Shown here piece by piece: positions 1-9,260 of a stretch of DNA of 64,000 nt. The position numbers were made by a program, and so were the translations under genes. Position 1 is the first letter of the stretch. The number at the start of each line of letters is the position of its first letter. The notes below the pieces were generated by a model, which did no database searches, was not told the origin of the DNA, and was given only the letters and a program-made list of their open reading frames with translations. Source of the DNA: Chitinophaga pinensis (GTDB lineage: Bacteria > Bacteroidota > Bacteroidia > Chitinophagales > Chitinophagaceae); the NCBI GenBank assembly GCA_902167325.1, contig LR632930.1, positions 4,278,001 through 4,342,000 on the forward strand, given 5' to 3'.

Positions 1-2
1 AT

Positions 3-1505
3 GCTGCCGGGCTTTTCAATGGTTCCGTGCTGATATCCGTGGAAGGGAAAACCCTGCTGGCAAAGGGCTATGGCTATAGCAATATTGCCTCGGGAACACT
101 GAACACCGCATCCACGAGGTATCCCGTTTATTCCATCACCAAATCCATGACAGCAGTATTGGTAATGCAACTGATAGAAAAGAAACTGCTCTCGCCGGAA
201 GACCGCCTTTCCCGGTTCTACCCGTCGTTACCTGCAGCAGATTCTATTACTATCGGGCATCTGCTATCACATACATCCGGATTATACCCCTACAACAACG
301 ATTATACGATGCCAACAGCGTCCGAGGAAGCGATGATACGCTTTCTTTCCGGCCGCAGGCCGGGGTTCAGGCCCGGGAGTCAATGGCAGTACAGCAATAC
401 AGGATATTACCTGCTGGGCTTCATTATAGAAAAACTGACCGGACTGCCCTACAGCAAAGCATTGGATGCCGGTATTTTCCGACCGCTGAAGATGAAGGAA
501 AGCGGGCTGGATTTCCGAGGGTTAAAGTCTGCCCGCAAAGCCACAGGTTACCGTTTCCTGTATCCCGGTTCCGGGAAGGAAGCCCGGTTGTATCCGCAGG
601 AAGAACTGAGATCATCGGGTGGAGTTTGGAGTACAGTGGGGGACCTCCTGAAGTTTCATGAAGGGATGCAGACGCACCGCATTATTTCTGCGGCCGGAAC
701 CAGGATGGCGTATACTGTCAATCATAATTCATATGGATACGGCTGGTTCAATGAAACAGTAAACGGCAAACAGATTGTTAGCCATAGTGGTGGTGCGGCC
801 GGTTTCCGGAGCCTGCTGGTACGTTTGCCTGAAAGCAACACCTGTATTGTGCTGCTCGCTAATGCAGAGAACTTCGATCTCACGGTGATAAAGGAAGGGA
901 TTCTGCAGCTGCTGTCTGGCAAAAGATTTCAGTTTCCCTACTCAATTACCGTGGATTCAGCAAGATTACACACCATTGCCGGTACATACCAGCTGGAGCC
1001 GGGCCGTTCATTATACGTCACCCGCGTGCATCAGCGCCTCGTGGCACAGATCTCCGGTCAGCAGTCCGTATTGCTATTAGCCGATTCCAGCGGGCGTTTC
1101 AATGTTGCCGGGCTTGATGGTCACCTTACTTTCACCGGCGCCCTGCCGGGCACCTGTGACACCGTAATACTATACCGCAAAGGCCGCAGGCATGTGGGGA
1201 TTAAAACCAACGCAGGCTGGGGTATTGCAGGAAGTGCGCTGCCCGGCGGTTGGACCGGTCCGGATGTACCCATGCTGCCCGTAAAAGGTAAACATGGCAT
1301 ATGGACAGCCACCAATATTCCGCTTCAGGATGGCGTGATAAAGTTCCGTTTCAACAGCGACTGGACCCTCAATTACGGAGCGGCGCCCGGCGGAAAGGAA
1401 CTGGAGGAGAACGGGACCGATATACAAGTCAAAGCAGGCAGGTATACCATCTTCTTCGATCTGGAAACAGGCGAATCCCCCATGTTCCGGATGGAAAAGG
1501 AGTAA
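3..1505 (+). CDS. Beta-lactamase-family serine hydrolase, 5' end outside window, with SusE/F-like C-terminal domain
   Basis: The frame is open from base 3, and the codons before the first GTG at 27 (reading AAGLFNGS) fit the start of the beta-lactamase/transpeptidase fold, so the gene starts upstream of the window. The catalytic SxxK motif reads SITK near 130-145, followed by a YSN motif (QYSNTGYY) and a late HSGG motif, which together define class C beta-lactamase/esterase-like (PF00144) hydrolases. The last ~100 residues (about 1200-1502) have a GW...W....FR.N.DW..NYG pattern like SusE/SusF starch-binding outer-membrane proteins. That pairing is unusual. The substrate is unknown. A peptidase or esterase acting on envelope material is more likely than a resistance enzyme. 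The next gene follows after about 100 bp. Confidence 0.85.
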   Translation, partial: AAGLFNGSVLISVEGKTLLAKGYGYSNIASGTLNTASTRYPVYSITKSMTAVLVMQLIEKKLLSPEDRLSRFYPSLPAADSITIGHLLSHTSGLYPYNNDYTMPTASEEAMIRFLSGRRPGFRPGSQWQYSNTGYYLLGFIIEKLTGLPYSKALDAGIFRPLKMKESGLDFRGLKSARKATGYRFLYPGSGKEARLYPQEELRSSGGVWSTVGDLLKFHEGMQTHRIISAAGTRMAYTVNHNSYGYGWFNETVNGKQIVSHSGGAAGFRSLLVRLPESNTCIVLLANAENFDLTVIKEGILQLLSGKRFQFPYSITVDSARLHTIAGTYQLEPGRSLYVTRVHQRLVAQISGQQSVLLLADSSGRFNVAGLDGHLTFTGALPGTCDTVILYRKGRRHVGIKTNAGWGIAGSALPGGWTGPDVPMLPVKGKHGIWTATNIPLQDGVIKFRFNSDWTLNYGAAPGGKELEENGTDIQVKAGRYTIFFDLETGESPMFRMEKE

Positions 1506-1572
1506 CTCCGCTGCTGTGCAGACACAGTGCCATGGCAACTATTGGCCATCATGATTATATCGCAATATTTGG

Positions 1573-1580
1573 TATATTTG
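1573..1580 (+). promoter_or_regulatory. Probable Bacteroidota -7 promoter element
   Basis: TATATTTG matches the TAnnTTTG -7 consensus and lies 23 bp before the ATG of the Cys-rich secreted protein. No well-spaced -33 TTTG was found, so support is only partial. Confidence 0.4.
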
Positions 1581-1602
1581 ATACAGCAACTCAATCCAAT
1601 CG

Positions 1603-1950
1603 ATGCGCCAACTCACTAAATGGATAAGTTTTTTACTGATACTTGTTGTGGTATGTGCCTCAGCAGGCGGTTCCGGCTTTGCCAGTGAGCCGGCAGACAG
1701 TTGCTGCCAGCACGATCAGCCTACGGACGATCCCTGTTCAGGCGAAGAACAGGAAAAAGAAAAAGGCTGTACCAACGAAGGCAATCCCTTCCAGTTCTGT
1801 TCCTGCTGCATTCATGCCTGGGTTACCACGCAGGAGATCTCCCTCGGCAACGCCCCGCATCCTGCCCCTACAAACTACCAATTCTGCGGCAACGCATTTC
1901 TTCCTACACCTCCGGCTTCCGACTTCTGGCAGCCGCCCCGCTTTTCATGA
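1603..1950 (+). CDS. Small Cys-rich secreted protein (DUF6660-like)
   Basis: This 115-residue protein has an N-terminal hydrophobic signal (residues 5-27) and then a polar stretch rich in Cys, Glu and Lys. There are paired cysteines (DSCCQHD, FCSCCIHAW) and a short C-terminal tail ending WQPPRFS. The size, CC motifs and tail resemble small Bacteroidota proteins found beside metal-related TonB receptors (DUF6660-like). The function is not known. The cysteines could bind a metal or form disulfides in the periplasm. It lies about 95 bp before an HMA-like gene and its TonB receptor, and a joint role in metal handling is inferred from that neighbourhood. Confidence 0.6.
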   Translation: MRQLTKWISFLLILVVVCASAGGSGFASEPADSCCQHDQPTDDPCSGEEQEKEKGCTNEGNPFQFCSCCIHAWVTTQEISLGNAPHPAPTNYQFCGNAFLPTPPASDFWQPPRFS

Positions 1951-2043
1951 TTACATAAATGTTTGTGCCTGTAAAGGCCTTCTTCCTGATACCGTGCACA
2001 TTCCGGTATCCGGTTCATCACATCAATAACTCATCAAACCATC

Positions 2044-2403
2044 ATGAAAAGCGTATTTTCTTTTCTTACCGTGGCTATTTGCCTCTTCTTCGTCATGCCT
2101 GCTGCCTTCGCTCAAACCAAAGCCAATGAGCCGCAGAAAGCCCTTGTGCAGGTAGTAAACCTTACCTGCGATGGCGATATGCCCACCATCAAAAAGCAAC
2201 TGATCAACCAGGATGGTATCGAATCCGTGGAGTTCACCAAAAGAGCTTCCGGATCTTCGGCCTTCACTATCCTGTATAACGCCGATGTCATCTCCCTCGA
2301 CCTCATCCACAAGGCCATTGAGAAAACACCCGGCTGCGACGATAAATCCACCACGCCCTACCGCGTGAAAAAGGAGAAGAAGGCCAAAGCAACGAAGCAA
2401 TGA
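2044..2403 (+). CDS. Secreted heavy-metal-associated (HMA)-like domain protein
   Basis: This 119-residue protein has a signal peptide (residues 1-23, cut after AFA). One ferredoxin-like HMA-type domain follows (about 32-105): VQVVNLTCDGDMPTIKKQL...GIESVEF.....AFTILYN...ISLDLIHKAIE. The metal site is degenerate. Instead of CxxC there is one Cys in TCDGD, with another Cys at the C-terminal end (PGCDD). The tail is Lys-rich. The stop overlaps the start of the TonB receptor by four bases (ATGA), so the two are translationally coupled. It is probably a periplasmic partner of that receptor, in metal capture or sensing. Confidence 0.75.
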   Translation: MKSVFSFLTVAICLFFVMPAAFAQTKANEPQKALVQVVNLTCDGDMPTIKKQLINQDGIESVEFTKRASGSSAFTILYNADVISLDLIHKAIEKTPGCDDKSTTPYRVKKEKKAKATKQ

Positions 2404-4637
2404 TACTACGCGCATTATTGCCGCTGCTCCTGCTTACCGGAACCCTCCACGCCCAAACCATCAAAGGCAAACTCTTTGGTGAAACGGGCGATGGCAGGGA
2501 GATCCTGCCCGGCGGAACCGTTCAGTGGATCACCGGTGGCACGGTAGCTGGCGTGAATGAGAACGGTGTCTATGAACTGCCCGCCAGCACAGCATCGGAT
2601 AAGCGGATCGTGGCTTCTTTTGCCGGTTACCGGAGCGATACCATCGTGTGGGACGGGCGTGCTTACCTGAGCATTACCCTCAAACGCGCAGCTACCGATC
2701 TCACCGGCGTAACCGTTACCGGCCGCCGCGGGGCTTTCATCTCCGGCACATCCGTCAACAAGCTGGAAGTCATCAACCAGCAGGAGCTGAGCAAAGCCGC
2801 CTGCTGCGACCTCGCCGGCTGCTTCGGCACCACGGCCAGTGTTCAACCACAAACCACCAACATCGTCACCAACTCCCAGGAACTGCGCATCCTTGGTCTT
2901 TCAGGGGTATACAACCAGGTACTTATCGATGGGCTTCCCATGATACAGGGCCTCACGTACACCTACGGCATCAGTACCTACCCGGGTACGGTGGTGGAGA
3001 ACATCTACGTGTCCAAAGGCACCACGTCTGTACTGCAGGGCTACGAAAGCATCAGCGGGCAGATCAACCTCGATACCCGGCACCCCGACAAGGCGAATAA
3101 GCTACACCTGAATGCATATATCAACAGCTTCGGGGAAAAGCACCTCAACGCCAGCGGCGCCACGGCAATAGGAAAGAACAAAAAATGGCATACCCTGCTG
3201 GCACTGCATTCCGTACAGCCCTCCGCACGTATCGACGGCAACAATGATGGTTTCCTGGACCTGCCGCTGCTCACCCGCTACATGGCGTATAATAAATGGA
3301 AGTATGGCAATGATGCAGAAGTGGGGCTGAGCGCACAGTTCGGCCTGCGTTTCGTAAACGAGCAGCGCATCGGCGGGCAAAAGCACTATCAGGGCAATGG
3401 TGACAAGGGCAGCGATCAGATCTATGGCCAGTATGTTACTTTCAACCAGCCCGAAGCCTACGCCAAACTGAACTATCGCCTGTCAGACAGGCAAGCCATT
3501 GCACTGCACACTTCCGGCTCCTTGCACCAGCAGGACGCCTGGTTCGGCACGCTGGCCTATACCGGCAGGCAGGAGATGGCATACATCAACCTGCAGCACG
3601 AAGTGAACTGGAGCAAACACCTCCTGAAATACGGTGTCAGCTACCGCTATCAGGATGTGAAGGAAGATATCCGGTTTACGGTACCGGATCCCTCCAAAAC
3701 CTACGCCGGTAAATATCTCACGCAATTACGCGTACCCGGCGTATTCGCGGAGAATATGTTCAATTGGGCAGACAATAAGGTGGTGCTGATCACCGGTGCG
3801 CGTATGGACCGCCATCAGGAAGAAGGCTGGTATTTTACCCCGCGCGCCATGCTGAAATACGCCTTCCACCCCAACCATACCTTCCGCGCATCGGCAGGCA
3901 CCGGCTGGCGGCAGGTGAACCTGTTCAGTGAGCAGCCGGTGATATTGACCAGCTCCCGCAACATCGTGTTCACGGAAGCCCTGCGGCCGGAAGAAGCGAT
4001 GAACTGGGGCGTAAGTCATACCTGGCAGTTTGAGAAAGGCATTACCAAAGGAACACTGAGTGCAGACTTCTACCAGACCCGGTTCCGCAACCAGTTCTTC
4101 CCGGACTATGACCTCGATCCTTCAAAGATCGTGATCCGTAACTTCGATGGCGTATCCCGCTCCAACGGCGTGCAGGTAGATGCGCTCTTCGTTTTCCAGC
4201 AGCAGCTGGAAGTAAGGGCTGCCTACAATTACCTCGATGTGTACCGGAAAGAAAACGGCGCGAAAGTGGCGCTGCCTTTCAATCCGCGTAACAGGCTCAT
4301 GTCTGCCGTATCTTACCGCACCCGTAATAACAAATGGCAGGCGGATGTAAATGCCCATTGGTTCGACCATATGCGGCTGCCTTCCACAGCAGGTAACCCG
4401 GAGCCATACCGCAGGCCTGCTCTCTCCAATCCGTATACCACGGTGAACATGCAGGGAACCTTCCGGCTGAACACGCTTGAATTCTATGCAGGATGCGAGA
4501 ACATCGGCAACTACCGTCAGCCCGATCCTATCATCAGTGCAAAGAATCCCTTCGGCCCGTACTTCGACCTGTCGTCGGTTTGGGGCCCCACGAGAGGGAG
4601 GGAGTTTTATTTTGGTATCAGGTATTCCATCAAATAA
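2400..4637 (+). CDS. TonB-dependent outer-membrane receptor, probable metal or metal-chelate uptake
   Basis: The 745-residue protein has a signal peptide (MILRALLPLLLLTGTLHA). A carboxypeptidase-regulatory-like beta domain (about 20-95) comes next, then a plug domain (VTGRRGAFISGTSVNKLEVI, VLIDGLPM, SISGQINLDTRHP) and a 22-strand-type barrel ending in an aromatic-rich strand (REFYFGIRYSIK). The plug carries a Cys cluster (KAACCDLAGCFGT), a feature I associate with copper-linked TonB receptors of Bacteroidota. The ligand is not proven. It is coupled to the HMA-like gene by a 4-bp overlap, and the set ends at a strong terminator. Confidence 0.88.
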   Translation: MILRALLPLLLLTGTLHAQTIKGKLFGETGDGREILPGGTVQWITGGTVAGVNENGVYELPASTASDKRIVASFAGYRSDTIVWDGRAYLSITLKRAATDLTGVTVTGRRGAFISGTSVNKLEVINQQELSKAACCDLAGCFGTTASVQPQTTNIVTNSQELRILGLSGVYNQVLIDGLPMIQGLTYTYGISTYPGTVVENIYVSKGTTSVLQGYESISGQINLDTRHPDKANKLHLNAYINSFGEKHLNASGATAIGKNKKWHTLLALHSVQPSARIDGNNDGFLDLPLLTRYMAYNKWKYGNDAEVGLSAQFGLRFVNEQRIGGQKHYQGNGDKGSDQIYGQYVTFNQPEAYAKLNYRLSDRQAIALHTSGSLHQQDAWFGTLAYTGRQEMAYINLQHEVNWSKHLLKYGVSYRYQDVKEDIRFTVPDPSKTYAGKYLTQLRVPGVFAENMFNWADNKVVLITGARMDRHQEEGWYFTPRAMLKYAFHPNHTFRASAGTGWRQVNLFSEQPVILTSSRNIVFTEALRPEEAMNWGVSHTWQFEKGITKGTLSADFYQTRFRNQFFPDYDLDPSKIVIRNFDGVSRSNGVQVDALFVFQQQLEVRAAYNYLDVYRKENGAKVALPFNPRNRLMSAVSYRTRNNKWQADVNAHWFDHMRLPSTAGNPEPYRRPALSNPYTTVNMQGTFRLNTLEFYAGCENIGNYRQPDPIISAKNPFGPYFDLSSVWGPTRGREFYFGIRYSIK

Positions 4638-4656
4638 CAACATCTGATAAAAGCAA

Positions 4657-4690
4657 AAAGCCGCTTCAGTCGAAGGATTGAAGCGGCTTT
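4657..4690. terminator. Bidirectional intrinsic terminator between convergent genes
   Basis: A perfect 12-bp stem, AAAGCCGCTTCA (4657-4668) with TGAAGCGGCTTT (4679-4690), has A and T runs on the outside. It serves the TonB receptor (plus) and the FtsX permease (minus). Confidence 0.9.
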
Positions 4691-4705
4691 AATATTGTAT
4701 CTGCA

Positions 4706-7078
4706 TTATTGTTTTAAGGAATTCACGGGGTTGGCCAGTGCGGCTTTTATAGACTGATAGCTGATCGTAAACAGCGTGATCAGCACCATGATTCCGCCTG
4801 CAATGAGGAACACATCCACCCCAAAGCGCACGCGGTAAGCGAAATCATCCAGCCAGCCGCGCATGATGTACCAAACGATTGGGAAGGCGATGAGGACCGC
4901 TATGAGCAAGAGTTTGAGGAAGTCTTTCAATAGCAGCAACACCACACCGCTTACCGTGGCACCCAATACTTTACGGATACCGATCTCTTTCTGTCTTTTC
5001 TGGGCCGTGAAGGCAGCCAGTCCGAATAGTCCGAGGCAGGAGATGAGGATGGCCAGTCCGGTGAAGTACCGCGATAATATCGCCACCTGTTGCTCTGAAG
5101 CATAAATGGCCTGATACTCGTCGTTCATATAACGGAAGTCGAACACCAGTCCTTTGAAGAACGCATCATATTGCTGCCGGATGGCTTCAATGGTGGCAGT
5201 GTGATCCATATTATCCAGCTTCACGATGATGTTAGGCATTACAGGGTAAGTCTGGAAGAAACACGGACCTACGTTGTTGTAGAGGGATTCGAAGTTGAAG
5301 TCGGTCGCAATGCCTACTATCTGGCGGTCCTGGTCCCAGAGCCTGACCGTTTTACCAATGGGTTCTTTCAGGCCCATTTGTTTAATGGCTGTCTCATTGA
5401 AGATGATCTCACGCTGTGCATTGGCATTCTCAGACATGAAGCGCCCGGCTTTTAGCCGGATGCCCGTGGTTTGAAGGAAGTGAAAGCCTACTTCGAGATT
5501 GGCAAGATTCACGCCTTTACCCGCAGGCTTGCCCGGCCATTGGAGATCACCCACTTCGCCGTGCTGCCCCAGCAGATTGTGCCCATAGCTGGACGCGCTG
5601 GATACTCCCGGCAGCTGCCGAAGCTCGTGCAGGAAGCTCTCCGCAGCGGCAAGTTTTGCGGAGTCGAATGTAAGGGGTATTTCAAAGTGGAGGATCTGAC
5701 TGCGGTCGTACCCCAGGTGTTTGTTTTGAATGAAATGCACCTGGCGGTAGATGACCAGTGCCGCGCAAATAGCAGCTACCGACAGTGCGAACTGGAAGAT
5801 AACCAGGCCCTTCCGCACCCGGGCCTCGTTGCTGCCGGCCACGAACGTCCCTTTCAAAGCTACCGCCGGGCGGAACCGGGAGATGTACAATGCGGGGTAG
5901 CTACCCGCCAGCAAGCCGGTGATCAGCGCAATGGCAATAAGCGTCAGTACCAGCGGCATCTCCGGCTTTAACGCCAGACTTTTACCGGTAAACTGGTTAA
6001 ACACCGGCAGTAATAACCAAATAAAAAGCAACGCCAGTAATAGCGCACAGCAGCTCATCAGCAGCGATTCACTGAGGTGTTGCAGTACAAGATGCCCACG
6101 GGTGGCACCCGCCACCTTTCGGACACCGGTTTCTTTTAATCGCCTGGCAGCCCGTGCAGTAGAGAGGTTCATGAAGTTGATACAGGCTATGATGAGGATG
6201 AACACCGCCACCAGCATAAAGAGTTTTACGTAAGCAATGCGCCCGCCTTCCTGCACACCATTCCGGTATTGGCCGTACAGGTATTTATCGCTATAACGGC
6301 GTGCAAACAATGTACGCCCGTCAGATTGTTCCCGCTCCCGGAAGAAGTTGCCCAGCTTTCCGTTGAAGGCCACAGTATTGGCATCTTTACGCAGCAATAC
6401 ATATGTGGCTGGGTCACTGTTGCTCCATTCCTTCATACCGGGGCGCTTTTCAATGAACAGGTCGTAGTTGAGCAGTATATCGAAAGGTTGGGAGTTAGCA
6501 TGTTTCGTTTGTGCGAACACCGCGGCTATCTCATACTTTCCGCTAAACTCATACAGCTGGAAGTCGGCCACCCGGCCAACAGGGTCCACACCGGGGAACA
6601 GGCGCGCCGCCAGTTCATCGGATATAGCGATGGCGCGGGTATCATTGAATATCCGCGCCGCATCGCCTTGCAGAATGGGGTAGGAGAACATTTTAAAATA
6701 CGAGGTACTGGCAAATTGCGCGCTGGCCTTCATGCGGGCATCACCCTGGGCTATGACGGCCTTCGCAGAGAACCAGGAAGGTGTTACCACCGTGGCTGCA
6801 TCTTCCACCTCAGGGAAGTCCGCTTTCAGCGTGGCCGCAAGGGGGCCGGGCGTATTGGGGGTGGTTTCTATACCGTTCTCATGTCGCACGTTCTGCATTA
6901 CCTGGTACAAACGGGCGTTGTTGGTATGGAAGCGGTCTGCCGACAGCTCGTCTACCGTCCAGAGCCAGATCAGTAATGCGCATGCCAGTCCGGAGGAAAG
7001 GCCCAGCAGGTTGAGCAGGGAAAACTGGCGGTCGTTGATCATGGAGCGCCACGCCATCAGGAGGTAATTGTAAAACAT
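4706..7078 (-). CDS. ABC transporter permease, FtsX/MacB type
   Basis: This 790-residue protein has the Bacteroidota double-FtsX layout: an N-terminal transmembrane (TM) helix (about 20-42), a MacB-type periplasmic core domain, three TM helices (about 285-400), a second periplasmic domain, and three C-terminal TM helices (from about 670). FtsX signatures occur twice (NLSTARAARRLKETGVRKVAGATRG and AAFTAQKRQKEIGIRKVLGAT). It ends in PVNSLKQ, as is usual for the family. No ATP-binding subunit gene is adjacent, which is common for these orphan permeases. Likely roles are peptide or lipoprotein export or envelope stress signalling. The substrate is unknown. Confidence 0.92.
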   Translation of the reverse strand: MFYNYLLMAWRSMINDRQFSLLNLLGLSSGLACALLIWLWTVDELSADRFHTNNARLYQVMQNVRHENGIETTPNTPGPLAATLKADFPEVEDAATVVTPSWFSAKAVIAQGDARMKASAQFASTSYFKMFSYPILQGDAARIFNDTRAIAISDELAARLFPGVDPVGRVADFQLYEFSGKYEIAAVFAQTKHANSQPFDILLNYDLFIEKRPGMKEWSNSDPATYVLLRKDANTVAFNGKLGNFFREREQSDGRTLFARRYSDKYLYGQYRNGVQEGGRIAYVKLFMLVAVFILIIACINFMNLSTARAARRLKETGVRKVAGATRGHLVLQHLSESLLMSCCALLLALLFIWLLLPVFNQFTGKSLALKPEMPLVLTLIAIALITGLLAGSYPALYISRFRPAVALKGTFVAGSNEARVRKGLVIFQFALSVAAICAALVIYRQVHFIQNKHLGYDRSQILHFEIPLTFDSAKLAAAESFLHELRQLPGVSSASSYGHNLLGQHGEVGDLQWPGKPAGKGVNLANLEVGFHFLQTTGIRLKAGRFMSENANAQREIIFNETAIKQMGLKEPIGKTVRLWDQDRQIVGIATDFNFESLYNNVGPCFFQTYPVMPNIIVKLDNMDHTATIEAIRQQYDAFFKGLVFDFRYMNDEYQAIYASEQQVAILSRYFTGLAILISCLGLFGLAAFTAQKRQKEIGIRKVLGATVSGVVLLLLKDFLKLLLIAVLIAFPIVWYIMRGWLDDFAYRVRFGVDVFLIAGGIMVLITLFTISYQSIKAALANPVNSLKQ

Positions 7079-7280
7079 ACCAGCCGGTTTAGGTGAAGGG
7101 GTAATCTACAGCACTGATAACTACGAAAGGAGGGGCGCAAGGGCTATGCCAGCAATATAACGCTTTGTATCTATGTATCTTAACATTGTGAATATGGGTA
7201 AATATGTCCGGTTCCGGACAGGAGAGTGTGCGGGAATGAAATAACTCCCCAATCAATATATTTTCCGAATTTTGCAGGCT

Positions 7281-8012
7281 ATGAACGTAATGGATCTGGT
7301 CATTCAAGACAGGGAACAAGTGCAGTTAGACAGCATTTTCCTGGACGACAGCAGCAAACAGATGTGCCTTCAGCTCATCAGGGAGCATCAATTCATTGGC
7401 GAACTGCACAAGTACGGCCTGCCCGTCAATAACAAGCTGCTGCTGCACGGTGCTTCCGGCTGCGGCAAAACCATGACGGCCAAGGCGCTGGCTAACGCCC
7501 TGCACAAAAGCATTTTTATTCTGAACCTCAGCAATATCGTAAGCGCCCGTATCGGTGAAACATCCCAGCACTTAAAGCTGGTGTTCGACAAGGCTGCCCG
7601 CGAAAACGCGGTACTCTTCCTCGATGAATTTGACCAGATCGGCAAGGCCCGTACGGATGATAAAGACGTAGGAGAGATGCGCCGCCTCGTAAATACCCTC
7701 ATCCAGCTCATCGATTATTACCCTGAAAAGTCGTTGCTGATCTGCGCCACCAATCATCCTGAGGTTATTGATGAAGCGCTGCTCCGGAGGTTCCAGGTGA
7801 AGGTGGATTTCCGGATGCCATCTAATGATGTGCTGGATAATTACTACGACCAGCTGCTATCCCGATTCCCGGAAGATATCCGGGATATCAGGCGCAGCTA
7901 TGGTATTTCATTCGCAGAAGCCCGGGATTATTGCTTTACGGTAATCAAGTCATTACTGATTGTTAAACTGGAAAAGGAACGGGCTATGCAGCAGGAGCTA
8001 CAGGAGCAGTAA
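7281..8012 (+). CDS. AAA+ family ATPase (orphan)
   Basis: The protein is about 243 residues, counted from ATG 7281 (an in-frame TTG lies three codons earlier). It carries one AAA module: Walker A HGASGCGKTMTAKAL (about residue 52), Walker B AVLFLDEFDQIG (about 112), a sensor-1-like ICATNHPEV, and an arginine-finger region (DEALLRRFQVKVDF). A small lid domain ends in a charged helix. It has no protease, nuclease or membrane domain. Stand-alone AAA proteins of this kind in Bacteroidota can be partnered with a subtilase, but none is beside it here. A hairpin terminator follows, so it appears to be a single-gene unit. Confidence 0.85.
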   Translation: MNVMDLVIQDREQVQLDSIFLDDSSKQMCLQLIREHQFIGELHKYGLPVNNKLLLHGASGCGKTMTAKALANALHKSIFILNLSNIVSARIGETSQHLKLVFDKAARENAVLFLDEFDQIGKARTDDKDVGEMRRLVNTLIQLIDYYPEKSLLICATNHPEVIDEALLRRFQVKVDFRMPSNDVLDNYYDQLLSRFPEDIRDIRRSYGISFAEARDYCFTVIKSLLIVKLEKERAMQQELQEQ

Positions 8013-8050
8013 CCATGTGGATAGCATATAATTGACAGGGATACAATACA

Positions 8051-8078
8051 AAAGGTGCGATAATCCGCACCTTTTTTT
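8051..8078 (+). terminator. Intrinsic terminator after AAA ATPase gene
   Basis: The stem AAAGGTGCG/CGCACCTTT closes a 6-base loop (ATAATC) and is followed by a T run. The flanking A run lets it also act on the minus strand for the desaturase gene. Confidence 0.88.
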
Positions 8079-8144
8079 ATATCAATATGTAAGGGTCCTG
8101 CTTTAACCGGAATATGCACCGGGTAAAGCGGGTCTTCCCTTGTA

Positions 8145-9260
8145 TTAACGGGGTTTCCTCCCAAGATCCCGGAGCATCCGGGCATGTATTTTCAGGGCTT
8201 TCAGGAAAGTGGGCTGCACATGGTAGGGGAGACCGAACTTACCCGCAACAGATTTTACAATAGGGGCAATCTTCCTGTAATGCACATGGCATATGTCTGT
8301 AAACAGGTGGTGCTCTATCTGGAAATTCAGTCCACCGATAAACCATGTCAGGAAACGGTTGCGGGGGGCAAAGTCTGTTGTATTGGCCAGTTCATGTATT
8401 GCCCAGCTGTCTTTCATATGATGTACCCCATTCACTGTAACAGGTAACTGGAAGGCAGAAGTTGGCATAATATGCGAGGGCTGGAAAACGCAGGAGAGGA
8501 ACAGGCCGGCCGTAAAATGCATGATCAGGAAACCCACCAGCACAAAATACCAGGGCTGTCCGGAAAACAATAAAGGCAATACGAGAATATATCCGTAATA
8601 GAACATTTTGTACCAGGTGATCTGGAAGATAGCCTGCCTGAAAGATACCTTCTGCTTAACCAGCAGATCATGCCGCTTATAACCGAGTACCTGTATATAA
8701 TCCTTTGCCGTCATCCAGTACAAAGTCATGATCATATACAAACACCAGGCATAAATGTACTGGTAACGGTGATAGCGGTACAAGGGTTGCTGGGGAGATA
8801 ACCGCAGTAATTTAGTGCCGTTGATATCATCATCCAGCCCGGATATGTTCGTATATGTATGATGCAGTATGTTATGCTGTATCTTCCAGTTTACAGTATA
8901 GCCGCCGATAACCTCAAGGATATACCCAATAAAGGTGTTGATGTTTTTCTTAGGGGAGTAGGTGCCATGGTTAGCATCGTGCATCACAGAAGTTCCGATA
9001 CCAATCATACCACAGCCCATCAGGAACCATAAGCCCCAGAACAGCCACAGACTGTTTGCGCCAACACCTGTTATCATTGAAACCAGGGGAGCAAAATAGC
9101 AAAAGAGCATAATGACTGTTTTCACCCACATGCCTGTAGTGGCATATGGAGAAATATTATTGGAAAGGAAATAATTATTTACCTCTCCCTGTACCATTTC
9201 AATGAAACTATTATTACCCTTTGGTGCAAAACGAACCAGTTCTCTTCTACCGTCTTTCAT
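8145..9260 (-). CDS. Membrane fatty-acid desaturase (front-end acyl desaturase type)
   Basis: The 371-residue di-iron membrane desaturase has all three histidine boxes: HDANH (about residue 98), HNILHH (about 128) and QIEHH (about 313). Gln as first residue of the third box is typical of front-end (delta-5/6, linoleoyl-CoA-like) desaturases. No cytochrome b5 domain is fused, so an external electron donor is needed. Two pairs of TM helices flank the boxes (about 48-90 and 225-265). It introduces a double bond in membrane acyl chains, probably as a cold or fluidity response. The start at 9260 is the first ATG in frame. Confidence 0.9.
   Translation of the reverse strand: MKDGRRELVRFAPKGNNSFIEMVQGEVNNYFLSNNISPYATTGMWVKTVIMLFCYFAPLVSMITGVGANSLWLFWGLWFLMGCGMIGIGTSVMHDANHGTYSPKKNINTFIGYILEVIGGYTVNWKIQHNILHHTYTNISGLDDDINGTKLLRLSPQQPLYRYHRYQYIYAWCLYMIMTLYWMTAKDYIQVLGYKRHDLLVKQKVSFRQAIFQITWYKMFYYGYILVLPLLFSGQPWYFVLVGFLIMHFTAGLFLSCVFQPSHIMPTSAFQLPVTVNGVHHMKDSWAIHELANTTDFAPRNRFLTWFIGGLNFQIEHHLFTDICHVHYRKIAPIVKSVAGKFGLPYHVQPTFLKALKIHARMLRDLGRKPR

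Noticed and set aside
6269..6976. 235-codon plus-strand ORF
   Set aside because: Antisense shadow of the FtsX permease gene; no recognisable motif.
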